From positions 186,001-250,000 of the forward strand of contig WBSF01000001.1 of NCBI GenBank assembly GCA_008923315.1: 64,000 bases of DNA, written 5' to 3'. The notes beneath the pieces were generated by a model that ran no database searches, was not told the origin of the DNA, and saw nothing but the letters and a program-made list of their open reading frames with translations. Shown here in pieces: positions 1 to 9,769 of this stretch. Source of the DNA: Betaproteobacteria bacterium SCN1 (lineage in GTDB: Bacteria; Pseudomonadota; Gammaproteobacteria; Burkholderiales; Thiobacillaceae). The translations under genes and the position numbers were made by a program. Each line of letters begins with the position of its first letter. The stretch's first letter is position 1.

Positions 1-105
1 GTCAATCGCCTGCGCAAGAAAATCGAGGACGATCCGGCCAACCCGGCCTATATCCGCACCCAGCGCGGGCAGGGCTATCTGTTCGTGCCGCAGGGCAAGG
101 GGTGA
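1..105 (+). CDS. OmpR-family response regulator, C-terminal fragment
   Basis: Only the last 34 codons are inside the window. They read as the end of a winged-helix DNA-binding domain: [12 protein letters not shown], then [11 protein letters not shown], which is the recognition-helix-to-wing segment typical of OmpR/PhoB-type regulators. The stop codon TGA (103-105) overlaps the GTG start of the following kinase by 4 bases (GTGA), so the two are translationally coupled and form a two-component system. The receiver domain lies outside the window, so the exact subfamily cannot be decided from this piece alone; the partner kinase is EnvZ-like, which suggests OmpR. Confidence 0.85.
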   Translation, partial: VNRLRKKIEDDPANPAYIRTQRGQGYLFVPQGKG

Positions 106-1388
106 GGCCGTTCGCGGGGTCGCTGTTCGCGCGTACCGCGCTGACGCTCGCGGCGGCATTCGTCGTCTTCCAGGCGGCGGCGACCTGGGTGGTGTATCGC
201 ACCGTGGTGATGCCGGTGGCGGCGCGTTCGGCCGACGACCTCGCCGGGCTCATCGTCCTGTCCGCACAGACCTGGGTCGAGCTGCCGCCGCAGACCCGCC
301 CGGCTTTCGAGAGCGAGCTGGCCCGCCGGCACGGCCTGCGGCTGACGTCTGCGGATGTGGGTGCAGACATCGACGCGCCCGCATTCGCATTCCGCACGGA
401 GATCGAGGCCGCGCTGTCGCGCCGTGCCGGCGAGCCGGTGTCGTTGCGTGGCGTTCCCGGTACTGCCGCCGCCTGGCTGACGGTACCGGTGGGCGGACGC
501 GAATTATGGGTGGGCTTTTTCCCCGACCGGTACGCCGTCAAACGCCCGCTCGCCGCCATTGCCGTTGTCGCGCTGGGCGCGCTGCTCACGCTGTTGACCG
601 CGCTGCTTCTGGTGCGCCGCATCACCGTGCCGCTGGCGCGCGCCGCGCGCGCGGCCACCCAGGTCGGCGCCGGCCTGCTGCCCGAGCCGCTGCCGGAAAC
701 CGGCCCGGCGGAACTGGCCGAACTGGCGCGCCGTTTCAACCGGATGGCTGCCGAGGTGCGCGATCTGCTCGACAACCGGACTACCCTGCTGGCCGGCATT
801 TCGCACGATTTGCGTACGCCGATGACGCGCATGCAGCTCCATCTGGAAATGCTGCGCGACACGCCGGATCCGAAGCGCATCGACCGGGCCGTGACCGATC
901 TGGAAGACATGAACCGGCTGATCGCGGGCTATCTCGAACTGGCCCGCACCACGCAGCCCGAGACGCGCGTTGCGGTCGATCTCGATGCGTTGCTGGGCGA
1001 GCTGGCCGCCGAGGCGGGCGTATCCCTGGTGGCGTCCGGGCCGTGCAGGGTGGAGGTGGGCCCGCTGGCGCTTCGGCAGATCGTCGCGAATCTGCTCCAG
1101 AACGCGCAGCGCTATGGTGGCGGTACGCCGGTCGAGCTGGCGTTCGAATGTGCGCCGGCCGAGGTCGGCATCCATGTGCGCGACGGCGGTCCGGGGATTC
1201 CGGATGCGCAGCTCGACAAGGTATTCAGGCCGTTTTACCGCCTGGAGGATTCGCGTTCGCAGACGACGGGCGGGACCGGGCTGGGATTGGCGATCGTGCG
1301 CCAATTGGCGGAGGCGAACGGCTGGAAGGTGACGTTGCGCAATCGCCCGCAGGGCGGGCTCGAAGCGGTGCTGAAGATTCGCCGCTAG
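102..1388 (+). CDS. EnvZ-like sensor histidine kinase
   Basis: 428-aa inner-membrane sensor kinase. First membrane helix about residues 12-33, a periplasmic domain of roughly 110 residues, second helix about 148-172, then a HAMP linker. The phosphoacceptor H-box is [10 protein letters not shown] with His235; the ATP-binding domain has an N-box ([13 protein letters not shown], about 329-341), G1 DGGPGI (361-366) and G2 GTGLGLA (391-397), so all catalytic motifs are present. It would autophosphorylate on His235 and pass phosphate to the regulator encoded immediately upstream, with which it overlaps by 4 bp. The [10 protein letters not shown] box and domain layout match EnvZ; the periplasmic domain is not diagnostic, so the stimulus is unknown. 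Its stop codon overlaps the end of a convergent small gene by 3 bp. Confidence 0.9.
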   Translation: MRPFAGSLFARTALTLAAAFVVFQAAATWVVYRTVVMPVAARSADDLAGLIVLSAQTWVELPPQTRPAFESELARRHGLRLTSADVGADIDAPAFAFRTEIEAALSRRAGEPVSLRGVPGTAAAWLTVPVGGRELWVGFFPDRYAVKRPLAAIAVVALGALLTLLTALLLVRRITVPLARAARAATQVGAGLLPEPLPETGPAELAELARRFNRMAAEVRDLLDNRTTLLAGISHDLRTPMTRMQLHLEMLRDTPDPKRIDRAVTDLEDMNRLIAGYLELARTTQPETRVAVDLDALLGELAAEAGVSLVASGPCRVEVGPLALRQIVANLLQNAQRYGGGTPVELAFECAPAEVGIHVRDGGPGIPDAQLDKVFRPFYRLEDSRSQTTGGTGLGLAIVRQLAEANGWKVTLRNRPQGGLEAVLKIRR

Positions 1389-1540
1389 GCGGCTGACGGC
1401 GCGTAGCGGCGCAATACCCGGATTTCGACGAACAGCAGCGTGAGGCTGATCATGGCCATCCGGCTGGTGCTGCCGCTGAAAAATCCGAGGGGCGAGCCGG
1501 ACAGACCGAGACTCACGCGCGTGTTGTGGTTCAACTGCAT
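1385..1540 (-). CDS. small hypothetical protein, second of a tandem paralogous pair
   Basis: A 51-aa ORF starting MQLNHNTRVS and ending RYAPSAA. Its start codon overlaps the stop codon of the preceding small gene by one base (TGATG at 1542-1538), a classic translational-coupling arrangement. It aligns with that neighbour over about 33 residues: both share the pattern L-x-L-S-x-S-P-x(3)-F-x-G-x-T-x-R-M, then S-L-x-x-L-F-V, about 45% identity by eye. The second half is hydrophobic and could be an amphipathic or membrane-associated helix. I do not recognise the family. The coupled start, the paralogy and the shared dyad upstream argue that it is a real gene rather than a random ORF. It overlaps the 3' end of the convergent histidine kinase gene. 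Confidence 0.6.
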   Translation of the reverse strand: MQLNHNTRVSLGLSGSPLGFFSGSTSRMAMISLTLLFVEIRVLRRYAPSAA

Positions 1541-1692
1541 CAGAAGGCCGATTGACGGGCGAACAGCGAGAATTGCACGAACAGCACCGACAGGCTGGTG
1601 AGGCTCATGCGTTCGGTCTGGCCATGGAACCACGCGAAGGGCGAGGCGGAGAGTTCGAGAACCAGCTGTTTTTTGCCGAATTGCAGTTTCAT
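1540..1692 (-). CDS. small hypothetical protein, first of a tandem paralogous pair
   Basis: A 50-aa ORF beginning MKLQFGKKQLVLELSASPF. A good ribosome-binding site (AAGGAGAACATC before the ATG) fixes the start at 1692. The conserved core shared with the downstream paralogue runs from LELSASP through SVLFV. The N-terminus is basic (two Lys) and the C-terminal half hydrophobic, with no signal-peptidase site, no Cys pair and no recognisable DNA-binding motif. Function unknown. The pair is transcribed toward the histidine kinase and away from the ABC-F gene, and lies about 75 bp downstream of an AT-rich inverted repeat (1767-1792). It is too short for many gene callers to report. Confidence 0.65.
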   Translation of the reverse strand: MKLQFGKKQLVLELSASPFAWFHGQTERMSLTSLSVLFVQFSLFARQSAF

Positions 1693-1766
1693 GATGTTCT
1701 CCTTGCAACGAGGGGGTTTGCCTGAGTACTTGCAACGCGTGTGCCACGGCGATCCCGGCCGCCTGG

Positions 1767-1792
1767 ATTGTTTTTAATCTTTTAAAAACAAT
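1767..1792. promoter_or_regulatory. AT-rich 11-bp inverted repeat, candidate operator
   Basis: Perfect arms ATTGTTTTTAA (1767-1777) and TTAAAAACAAT (1782-1792) with a 4-nt spacer. It lies in the 255-bp gap between two divergent transcripts (the microprotein pair and the ABC-F gene), where a transcription terminator is not expected, so an operator or protein-binding site is more likely. The rest of the gap shows a TAGAAT -10-like hexamer at 1895-1900 for the ABC-F gene and nothing else I recognise. Confidence 0.45.
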
Positions 1793-1947
1793 TGGTTGAT
1801 GTTGATTGTGTTGGGTGCTGCCTGACGTGCGGCGTCAGCGTCTGACGGAAATCCGACAAACGCCGTCAGCCGCCGGACACTTTCGTCGCACAGGTAGAAT
1901 CCCGGCTTTCCGGTTCGGGCGGGCGCACGGTGCGCCGCCACCCTTGC

Positions 1948-3852
1948 ATGATCCTTCTCAAGAACCTCAGTTTGCGGCGCGGTGCCAAGCTGGTGCTCGA
2001 TCAGGCCTCGACAACGCTCAATCCCGGCGAAAAGGTCGGCCTCGTCGGCCGCAACGGCGCCGGCAAATCCAGCCTGTTCGCATTGCTCAATGGCAGCCTG
2101 CACGAGGACAGCGGCGATTTTTCGATGCCGCCGCAATGGCGTCTGGCGCAGGTGGCGCAGGACATGCCGGAAACGGACACTTCCGCGACCGACTTCGTCG
2201 TGGCCGGCGATACGCGCCTGATGGATGCGCAGCGCGAAGTGGCCGCGGCCGAAGCCAGCGGCGACGGCGAACGCATGGCCCACGCCTACACGGACCTGCA
2301 CGACGCCGGCTCGCACGACGCCCGGCCGCGCGCGCAGGCCCTGATCCTGGGGCTGGGCTTTCAGGTCGGCGAACTGGACCGGCCGGTCAACAGCTTTTCC
2401 GGCGGCTGGCGCATGAGATTGCAATTGGCGCGTGCGCTGATGTGTCCCTCCGACCTGCTGCTGCTCGACGAACCGACCAACCACCTGGATCTCGATGCCC
2501 TGGTCTGGCTGGAAAGCTGGCTCGCCAAATATCCCGGCACGCTCATCGTCATCAGCCACGACCGCGAATTCCTCGACGCCGTCACCCGCGTCACCCTGCA
2601 TATCGACCAGGGCAGGCTCACGCGCTACGGCGGCAACTACAGCACGTTCGAGGAAATGCGCGCCGAGCAGATCGCGCTGCAGCAGGCGGCCTATGCGCGC
2701 CAGCAGGACAAGATCGCGCACCTCCAATCCTTCATCGACCGCTTCAAGGCGAAGGCGACCAAGGCCAAGCAGGCGCAGAGCCGGGTCAAGGCGCTGGAGC
2801 GCATGGAAAAGCTGGCACCGGTGCTCACCAGCGCCGATTTCACCTTCGAATTCCGCCCGCCGCAGGCGCTGCCCAATCCCATGCTCACCCTGAAGGGCGT
2901 CAGCGCCGGCTACGGGGATACCGTCATCGTGCGCGGCATCGACCGTTCCGTGCTGGCCGGCCAGCGCATCGGCATCCTCGGCGCCAACGGCCAGGGCAAG
3001 TCGACGCTGGTGAAGACCATCGCGCGGGAACTCCCGGCCGTCGTCGGCGAAATCGTCGAGGGCAAGGGCCTCAACATCGGCTACTTCGCCCAGCAGGAGC
3101 TCGACGTGCTGCGCCCCGACGACAGTCCGCTCGGCCACATGATCCGGCTCGCGCGCGACACCGTTGCGCAGGACGCCAGCGGTGCGTTCAGCACCAAGGA
3201 ACAGGACCTGCGCAGCTTTCTCGGCAGCTTCCAGTTCACCGGCGACATGGTCGCGCAAGCCGTCGGCACCATGAGCGGCGGCGAAAAAGCGCGCCTCGTG
3301 CTCGCCATGCTCGTGTGGCAGCGGCCCAACCTGCTGCTGCTCGACGAACCGACCAACCACCTCGATCTCACCACGCGCGAGGCGCTGGCCATGGCCCTGA
3401 ACGAATTCGAAGGCACGCTGATGCTGGTCAGCCACGACCGCGCCCTGCTGCGCGCCGTGTGCGACGAATTCTGGCTGGTCAGCAAGGGCGGTGTGACCGA
3501 TTTCGACGGCGACCTCGACGACTACCAGCGCTATCTGCTGGACGAGGCGAAGCGCGTGCGCGAGGCCCTCAAGCCCGCGCCGCTCGCCGCGGCCGTGCCG
3601 GGGGCGGCACGCCGGGGCGTATCGAACAACCGGCTCAAATCGCTGCGCCAGAAACTGGAACGGCTCGATGCGCGCATGGCGGGGGTGCAGGCCGAGAAAA
3701 CCGCTCTGGAGAGCCGTCTGTCGGAGACGGCGGCCGCGGACGAGATCGCCCGCATCGGCCTGAGGCTGGAACAGCTCGCTGCGCAACTGGCCGAGGACGA
3801 GGACGCCTGGCTGGCGCTCAGCGACGAGATCGAGGCCGTGCAGGCGGATTAG
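1948..3852 (+). CDS. yheS: ABC-F family ATPase (YheS/Uup type)
   Basis: 634-aa cytoplasmic protein with two ABC ATPase domains and no membrane segment. Domain 1 has Walker A GRNGAGKS (about 34-41), a SFSGGWRMRL signature and LLLLDEPTNHLDL Walker B; domain 2 has GANGQGKS (about 345), MSGGEKARL (about 442) and a second LLLLDEPTNHLDL (about 465). Between them is the charged linker expected of ABC-F proteins, and the C-terminus is a coiled-coil-like extension. ABC-F proteins act at the ribosomal E-site on stalled or initiating ribosomes; length and the VCDEFWLV / DLDDYQRYL motifs fit YheS (about 637 aa in E. coli). I chose the ATG at 1948 (MILLKNLSL) over the in-frame GTG at 1930, because family members begin at this point. 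Confidence 0.9.
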   Translation: MILLKNLSLRRGAKLVLDQASTTLNPGEKVGLVGRNGAGKSSLFALLNGSLHEDSGDFSMPPQWRLAQVAQDMPETDTSATDFVVAGDTRLMDAQREVAAAEASGDGERMAHAYTDLHDAGSHDARPRAQALILGLGFQVGELDRPVNSFSGGWRMRLQLARALMCPSDLLLLDEPTNHLDLDALVWLESWLAKYPGTLIVISHDREFLDAVTRVTLHIDQGRLTRYGGNYSTFEEMRAEQIALQQAAYARQQDKIAHLQSFIDRFKAKATKAKQAQSRVKALERMEKLAPVLTSADFTFEFRPPQALPNPMLTLKGVSAGYGDTVIVRGIDRSVLAGQRIGILGANGQGKSTLVKTIARELPAVVGEIVEGKGLNIGYFAQQELDVLRPDDSPLGHMIRLARDTVAQDASGAFSTKEQDLRSFLGSFQFTGDMVAQAVGTMSGGEKARLVLAMLVWQRPNLLLLDEPTNHLDLTTREALAMALNEFEGTLMLVSHDRALLRAVCDEFWLVSKGGVTDFDGDLDDYQRYLLDEAKRVREALKPAPLAAAVPGAARRGVSNNRLKSLRQKLERLDARMAGVQAEKTALESRLSETAAADEIARIGLRLEQLAAQLAEDEDAWLALSDEIEAVQAD

Positions 3853-3895
3853 TGGAAAGTGGCCGGTTTCCGGCCGATGGCAAGGGAGACACGCA

Positions 3896-5254
3896 ATGAA
3901 GGCGCAGGCAGAAGCCGCGACGCGGCACCGGCAGGCCATGGCCGAGAGCGGTTCCCGGCTGGGCTGGCTGTACGATCAGGTGACCGGCGACGAGGATGCG
4001 CGCGTCTGCAAGGATATTCCCGATGCCGCGTGCCGGCATCAGCCGCGCAATTTCTTCGCGTATCTCGTGGCCAACCTGCTGGGCAAAATCGGCGACGAAC
4101 TGGCGAGTGCGCGCCTGATCCTGCCGTGGCTCCTGGGCGCGCTGGGCGCACCCGCGGCGTTTGCGGGATTTTTGGTACCCGTGCGCGAGGCCGGTGTGCT
4201 GTTGCCGCAACTGCTTGTCGCGGCCTACGTTCGCAACAAGCCGCATCGCAAGGGCGTGTGGCTGCTTGGCGCCGTCCTGACCGCGTTTGCGCTGTTCCTG
4301 CTGGCGGGCGTTGCATGGGGACTCGACGGGGCGACTGCCGGCTGGGCGGTTCTGGGGCTCGTTGCGCTGTTCAGCCTGGCACGCGGGCTGTGTTCGGTTT
4401 CGGCCAAGGATGTGCTCGGCAAAACCGTTTCGAAGACACGCCGCGGCGTGCTCATGGGCTACAGCGCAGGCCTGGCCGGATTCGCCACCCTGCTCGTCGG
4501 CGGGTATATCCAGGCGCGCGGTGCGCAATTCGACGACGTGGGCTTCATCGCCGGCCTGCTCGTCGTCGCGGGCGCGCTTTGGCTGCTGGCGGCCGCTGTT
4601 TTTGCCGCCATCCAGGAAGCGCCCGGCGCGACCGAAGGCGGGGGCAACGCGCTCGCTGCAGCGTTCGCGAGCCTGGGCATCCTGCGCACGGACGCGGAAT
4701 TCCGCCGTTACGTCGTCAATCGCGCGCTCCTGCTGAGCGTCGCGCTGGCGCCGCCGTTCTATGTGCTGCTGGCCCAGCAGCGAACCGGGAGCGATCTGGC
4801 CAGCCTCGGGCTGCTGGTCATTGCCAGCAGTCTGGCGGCAAGCCTCAGCTCGCCGCTGCTGGGGCGGCTCGGCGACCGTTCGAGCCGCATGGTGATCGCG
4901 CTGGGTACCGGGCTGGCTGCCGTCACCGGAGGGGCGACATGGGCGCTCGTCGAGGCGGATGCGGCCCTCATGGCGCACACCTGGAGCTTTGCGGCGCTTT
5001 ATGTCCTGATCTCGCTGGCGCACAGCGCCGTACGGCTGGGACGCAAGATCTACCTCGTCGATCTGGGCAATGGCGGCTCGCGTTCCGCATATGTCGCCGT
5101 CAGCAATACCGTCATCGGCGTGCTCATGCTGGCGGGCGGGCTGGTGGGCGTGGTGGCCGACCGGTTCGGCGTGCCGGTTGCCTTGCTGCTGCTGGCGGCT
5201 GTCTCCCTGATGGCGGCTGTACACGCGTTGCGTCTGCCCGAAGTCAGTGGCTGA
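3896..5254 (+). CDS. MFS-type transporter
   Basis: 452-aa integral membrane protein. The first about 55 residues are hydrophilic and cytosolic, followed by a run of hydrophobic helices consistent with 10-12 membrane spans (for example LLGALGAPAAFAGFLVP, LFLLAGVAWGLD, GFATLLVGGYI and the C-terminal VALLLLAAVSLMAAV). Short basic loops such as RNKPHRKG and SKTRRG between helices are MFS-like. No substrate can be read from the sequence. The ATG at 3896 follows AAGGGAGA with suitable spacing. A small GGCCGG-TTT-CCGGCC hairpin (3861-3875) separates it from the ABC-F gene; it is otherwise a single-gene unit ahead of glyQ. Confidence 0.75.
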   Translation: MKAQAEAATRHRQAMAESGSRLGWLYDQVTGDEDARVCKDIPDAACRHQPRNFFAYLVANLLGKIGDELASARLILPWLLGALGAPAAFAGFLVPVREAGVLLPQLLVAAYVRNKPHRKGVWLLGAVLTAFALFLLAGVAWGLDGATAGWAVLGLVALFSLARGLCSVSAKDVLGKTVSKTRRGVLMGYSAGLAGFATLLVGGYIQARGAQFDDVGFIAGLLVVAGALWLLAAAVFAAIQEAPGATEGGGNALAAAFASLGILRTDAEFRRYVVNRALLLSVALAPPFYVLLAQQRTGSDLASLGLLVIASSLAASLSSPLLGRLGDRSSRMVIALGTGLAAVTGGATWALVEADAALMAHTWSFAALYVLISLAHSAVRLGRKIYLVDLGNGGSRSAYVAVSNTVIGVLMLAGGLVGVVADRFGVPVALLLLAAVSLMAAVHALRLPEVSG

Positions 5255-5338
5255 TTCGCCGCCGGCAACGGATGCGCCTGCCGGAAAGCTGCTCCACCAC
5301 GTTAAAATGCGGGTTTTGCGACAAGCCGTCCATTCGCC

Positions 5339-6261
<923 letters not shown>

Positions 6262-6262
<1 letters not shown>

Positions 6263-8454
6263 TGCGTACGCAGAACCTCCTGGTCGAGCTCTTCACCGAA
6301 GAGCTGCCGCCCAAGGCGCTGAAGAAACTGGGCGAGGCCTTTGCCGCCGCGCTCGTCGAAAGCCTCGTCGCGCAGGGCCTGGCCGAGACCAATGCCACCG
6401 TCGCCAATTTCGCTTCGCCGCGCCGGCTCGGTGCGCACGTCGTCAACGTACTGGCGCGCGCCGCCGACAAGCCGGTCTCGAACAAGCTGATGCCGGTATC
6501 GGTCGGCCTCGATGCGGCGGGCCAGCCGACGCCTGCGCTGGTGAAGCGGCTGGCGGCACTGGGACTGGAGACGTCCGCCGCTGCAAGTCTGCGGCGCGAA
6601 GGCGAGGGCAAGAACGAAGCCCTGTTCCACGACAGCGTCGCGCCCGGTGCCACGCTGGCCGAAGGCCTGCAGAAGGCCCTCGAAGCCGCGATGGCCAAGC
6701 TGCCCATTCCCAAGGTGATGAGCTATCAGCTCGCCGACGGCTGGACCACGGTCAACTTCGTGCGTCCGGTACATGGCCTCGTCGCGCTGCACGGCGCAGA
6801 CGTGGTGCCGGTATCGGTGCTGGGCCTCGACGCCGGTCGCACCACGCAGGGCCACCGGTTTGAATCCGTCAAGCCTATGATCACGCTGCGCGACGCCGAC
6901 AGCTACGCCGCGCAACTGCGCGACGAAGGCGCCGTGCTCGCCAGCTTCGCCGACCGCCGCGCCGAGATCGTGCGGCAACTGCAGGCCACCGCCGCCCCGC
7001 TGGGCCTGAAGCCCGTCGACGACGAGGCGTTGCTCGACGAAGTGACCGCGCTGGTCGAAAAGCCGAACGTGCTCATCGGCCAGTTCGAGGAAGCCTTCCT
7101 CGAAGTGCCGCAGGAATGCCTGATCCTTACCATGAAGGCGAACCAGAAATACTTTCCGCTGCTGGATGCGGCGGGCAAGCTGACGAACAAATTCCTCATC
7201 GTCTCCAACATCGCGCCGGCCGACGCTTCGGCCGTGGTGGGCGGCAACGAGCGCGTGGTGCGTCCGCGGCTGGCCGACGCCAAATTCTTCTTCGATCAGG
7301 ATCGCAAGAAAACGCTGGAAAGCCGCGTGCCGGGATTGGCCAAAGTCGTGTATCACAACAAGCTGGGCAGCCAGGGCGAGCGGGTCGAGCGGGTGCGTGC
7401 GATTGCTGGTGCGATTGGGAACGAGATTGCTGGCAAGCAGCTGGCTTCACAGGCTCGGCAGGCTGCGTACTTGTCGAAAGCTGATTTGTTGACAGATATG
7501 GTCGGTGAATTCCCGGAGCTGCAAGGCACGATGGGGCGGTATTACGCGCAACATGACGGTTTGGATGAAGATATTGCATATGCAATAGAGGATCACTACA
7601 AACCCCGTTTTTCTGGTGACGAACTACCGCGCGGTAATGTTGGGATTTGCATTGCTCTCGCGGACAAGTTGGAGACCTTGATCGGGCTTTTTGAGATCGG
7701 GGAGTTGCCTACTGGCGATAAAGATCCCTTTGCATTGAGGCGCCATGCTCTGGGGGTTATACGGTTGTGCACCGAGAACGCCTTACCCCTATCTGTACCC
7801 AGCTTGCTGGATCTTTCCGCCAAAGCTTTTTCGAGCGCGTGCGAGAGTCAGCAAGTGGTAGAAAAACAAAAGGAAGAAGCGTTATCGCGCGGCGAATCAT
7901 TTGCACATCTGTCGGTAAAGCGGCACGTGTCAGATGAGACATTGATGAAGGTCTGGGATTTCATCTATGAGCGTGTCAGCGGTTTGCAGCGAGAACAGGG
8001 ATTCAGTACTAATGAAATTGAGTCGGTTTTAGCATTGCGCCCATCGATTCTGGCTGACATTCCTAGACGACTGGATGCGGTACGAACCTTTGCGAGCTTA
8101 CCTGAGGCCCCCGCACTCGCCGCCGCGAACAAGCGCGTCGGCAACATCCTCAAGAAGGCCGAAGGCGAGGTGGGTGGTGCCGCTGACCCAGCGCGCTTCG
8201 TTGAGGATGCAGAAAAATCCCTGTTCAGCGCGCTCGGCGAGATCGCGCCGCAGGCCGACGCTGCCTTCGAGGCCGGCGACTACACCGCCTCGCTGCAGAA
8301 GCTCGCCGCGCTGAAAGCCCCGGTCGATGCCTTCTTCGACACCGTGATGGTCAACGCCGACGATCCCGCCCTGAAAGCCAACCGCCTGGCACTGCTGAAC
8401 CAGTTGCACCGCACCATGAACCGGGTGGCGGACTTGTCGCGGCTGGCGGCGTAA
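6262..8454 (+). CDS. glyS: glycyl-tRNA synthetase, beta subunit
   Basis: 730-aa tRNA-binding subunit of GlyRS. It starts MRTQNLLVELFTEELPPKAL, the conserved N-terminus, and ends with a DALR-like anticodon-binding region (FFDTVMVNADDPALKANRLALL). Two ATGs are adjacent (6259 and 6262); the second lies 7 nt after GGAGG and is preferred, giving one-base overlap with glyQ. Family proteins are around 690-730 aa. The gene is intact in frame, but codon usage changes sharply between about 7411 and 8100 (residues about 384-613), where third positions become AT-rich; the flanking parts have the GC-rich usage of the genome. The protein still aligns through this part with family motifs such as YYAQHDGLDEDIAYAIEDHY, so function is probably kept. 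Confidence 0.97.
7411..8100 (+). other. low-GC mosaic segment inside glyS
   Basis: By hand count GC per 60 bases is 75% at 6961-7020 and 75% at 8221-8280, but 40% at 7561-7620, 45% at 7861-7920, 48% at 7921-7980 and 47% at 7981-8040. The edges are soft (63% at 7381-7440, 52% at 8041-8100, 70% at 8101-8160). The reading frame is uninterrupted. This looks like a gene-conversion or homologous-recombination tract from a lower-GC donor rather than an insertion, since the encoded protein is family-like throughout. Confidence 0.75.
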
Positions 8455-8482
8455 ACTCCGGAAGACACGCAAGGAGCCCGCC

Positions 8483-9022
8483 ATGAAGCTCATCATCCTC
8501 GACCGCGACGGTGTCATCAATTTCGATTCCGATCAGTTCATCAAGTCGCCGGACGAATGGAAGCCGATTCCCGGCAGCCTGGAAGCGATCGCGCGGCTGA
8601 CGCGCGAAGGCTGGCGTGTGGTGGTGGCGACCAATCAGTCCGGGCTGGCGCGCGGCTTGTTCGAAATGGCGACGCTCAACGCCATCCACGCCAAGATGCA
8701 CAAGGCGGCGGCACAGGCGGGGGGGCGCATCGAGGCGGTGTTCTACTGTCCACATTCGGCCGACATGAATTGCGGGTGCCGCAAGCCCCGGGCGGGCATG
8801 CTGAACGAGATCGGCATGCGTTACGGCAGCGACCTGAACGGCGTGCCGGTGGTGGGCGATTCCCTGCGCGATCTGGAGGCCGCCGCGAACGTGGGGGCCC
8901 GGCCCCTGCTGGTGAAGACCGGCAAGGGCGAGAAAACGCTTGCCGCGGGCGGGTTGCCGGCAAGCACGCCGGTGTTCAGCGACCTGGGTGCGGCGGTCGA
9001 ACATTTGCTGACGGCTGCATGA
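8483..9022 (+). CDS. gmhB: D-glycero-beta-D-manno-heptose 1,7-bisphosphate 7-phosphatase
   Basis: 179-aa HAD-superfamily phosphatase. HAD motif I is LDRDGVIN (Asp7 nucleophile, Asp9), motif II ATNQSG, motif III and IV KPRAG and VGDSLRD. The zinc-binding insert CPHSADMNCGCRKP is diagnostic of GmhB. It removes the C7 phosphate of heptose bisphosphate in the synthesis of ADP-heptose for the lipopolysaccharide core. The ATG at 8483 is preceded by AAGGAG. It overlaps plsC by 4 bp (ATGA), so the two are coupled, in the glyQ-glyS-gmhB-plsC order common in betaproteobacteria. Confidence 0.93.
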   Translation: MKLIILDRDGVINFDSDQFIKSPDEWKPIPGSLEAIARLTREGWRVVVATNQSGLARGLFEMATLNAIHAKMHKAAAQAGGRIEAVFYCPHSADMNCGCRKPRAGMLNEIGMRYGSDLNGVPVVGDSLRDLEAAANVGARPLLVKTGKGEKTLAAGGLPASTPVFSDLGAAVEHLLTAA

Positions 9023-9741
9023 GTCTGATTCGTTCGACGCTGTTTGCGGTGCTGCAGGCCGCGCTGACCATCCTTTTCAGCCTGATCGCGCTCCTGACCC
9101 TGCCATTCTCCGCGCAGATACGCTATGCCGTCATCACCCGCTACAACCATGCAGTGATCGGGCTGGCGCGCAGCGTGCTCGGTATCCGCTACACGGTGGA
9201 AGGGCTCGAACACCTGCCGAAGCAGCCCGCCATCATCCTGGCCAAGCATCAGTCCGCCTGGGAGACGGTCGCCTTTCTGTGCCTGTTTCCGCCGGTGTCG
9301 CCGGTCATCAAGCGCGAGCTGCTGAATGTGCCGTTCTTCGGCTGGGGCTTCCGCCTGCTCAATCCGATTGCGATCGATCGCAGTGCGGGCCGCGAAGCGC
9401 TGAAGCAGATCGTGACCCAGGGCCGGGCCAAACTGGCGAACGGCTTCTGGGTACTGGTCTTTCCCGAGGGCACGCGCGTCGCGCCGGGCGAAAAGGGCAA
9501 ATACGGTATCGGCGGCGGCTGGCTGGCGGCGGAGACCGGTGCGCCCGTGGTGCCGGTGGCCCACAACGCGGGCGAGGTCTGGCCGAAAAATGCCTTCGTG
9601 AAGCGGCCCGGCACGGTCACCGTCCGCATCGGCCCCGCGATCGACAGTGCCGGCAAGAGCGCCGCCGAACTCACGCGCGCCGTCGAGACGTGGATCGAAA
9701 CCGAAATGACGAGGCTGCCCCCTGCTGCCCCACGCCAATAG
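9019..9741 (+). CDS. plsC: 1-acyl-sn-glycerol-3-phosphate acyltransferase
   Basis: 240-aa membrane-bound acyltransferase. An N-terminal hydrophobic stretch (about 8-32, AVLQAALTILFSLIALLTL) anchors it to the inner membrane. Block I is KHQSAWET, in which Glu replaces the Asp of the canonical HX4D box, as in many proteobacterial members; block III is FPEGTR at about 155 and block IV VVPVAHN. It transfers an acyl chain to lysophosphatidic acid to make phosphatidic acid. The start overlaps gmhB by 4 bp. It could also act as a lipid-modifying acyltransferase on another lysophospholipid, but PlsC is the simplest reading. Confidence 0.9.
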   Translation: MSLIRSTLFAVLQAALTILFSLIALLTLPFSAQIRYAVITRYNHAVIGLARSVLGIRYTVEGLEHLPKQPAIILAKHQSAWETVAFLCLFPPVSPVIKRELLNVPFFGWGFRLLNPIAIDRSAGREALKQIVTQGRAKLANGFWVLVFPEGTRVAPGEKGKYGIGGGWLAAETGAPVVPVAHNAGEVWPKNAFVKRPGTVTVRIGPAIDSAGKSAAELTRAVETWIETEMTRLPPAAPRQ

Positions 9742-9769
9742 TGGCGTCCTCCAGCTCGGCGACGCCGCC

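Noticed and set aside
5255-5338. T-box or other riboswitch before glyQ
   Set aside because: The gap is 84 bp, too short for a T-box, and T-boxes are not expected in proteobacteria.
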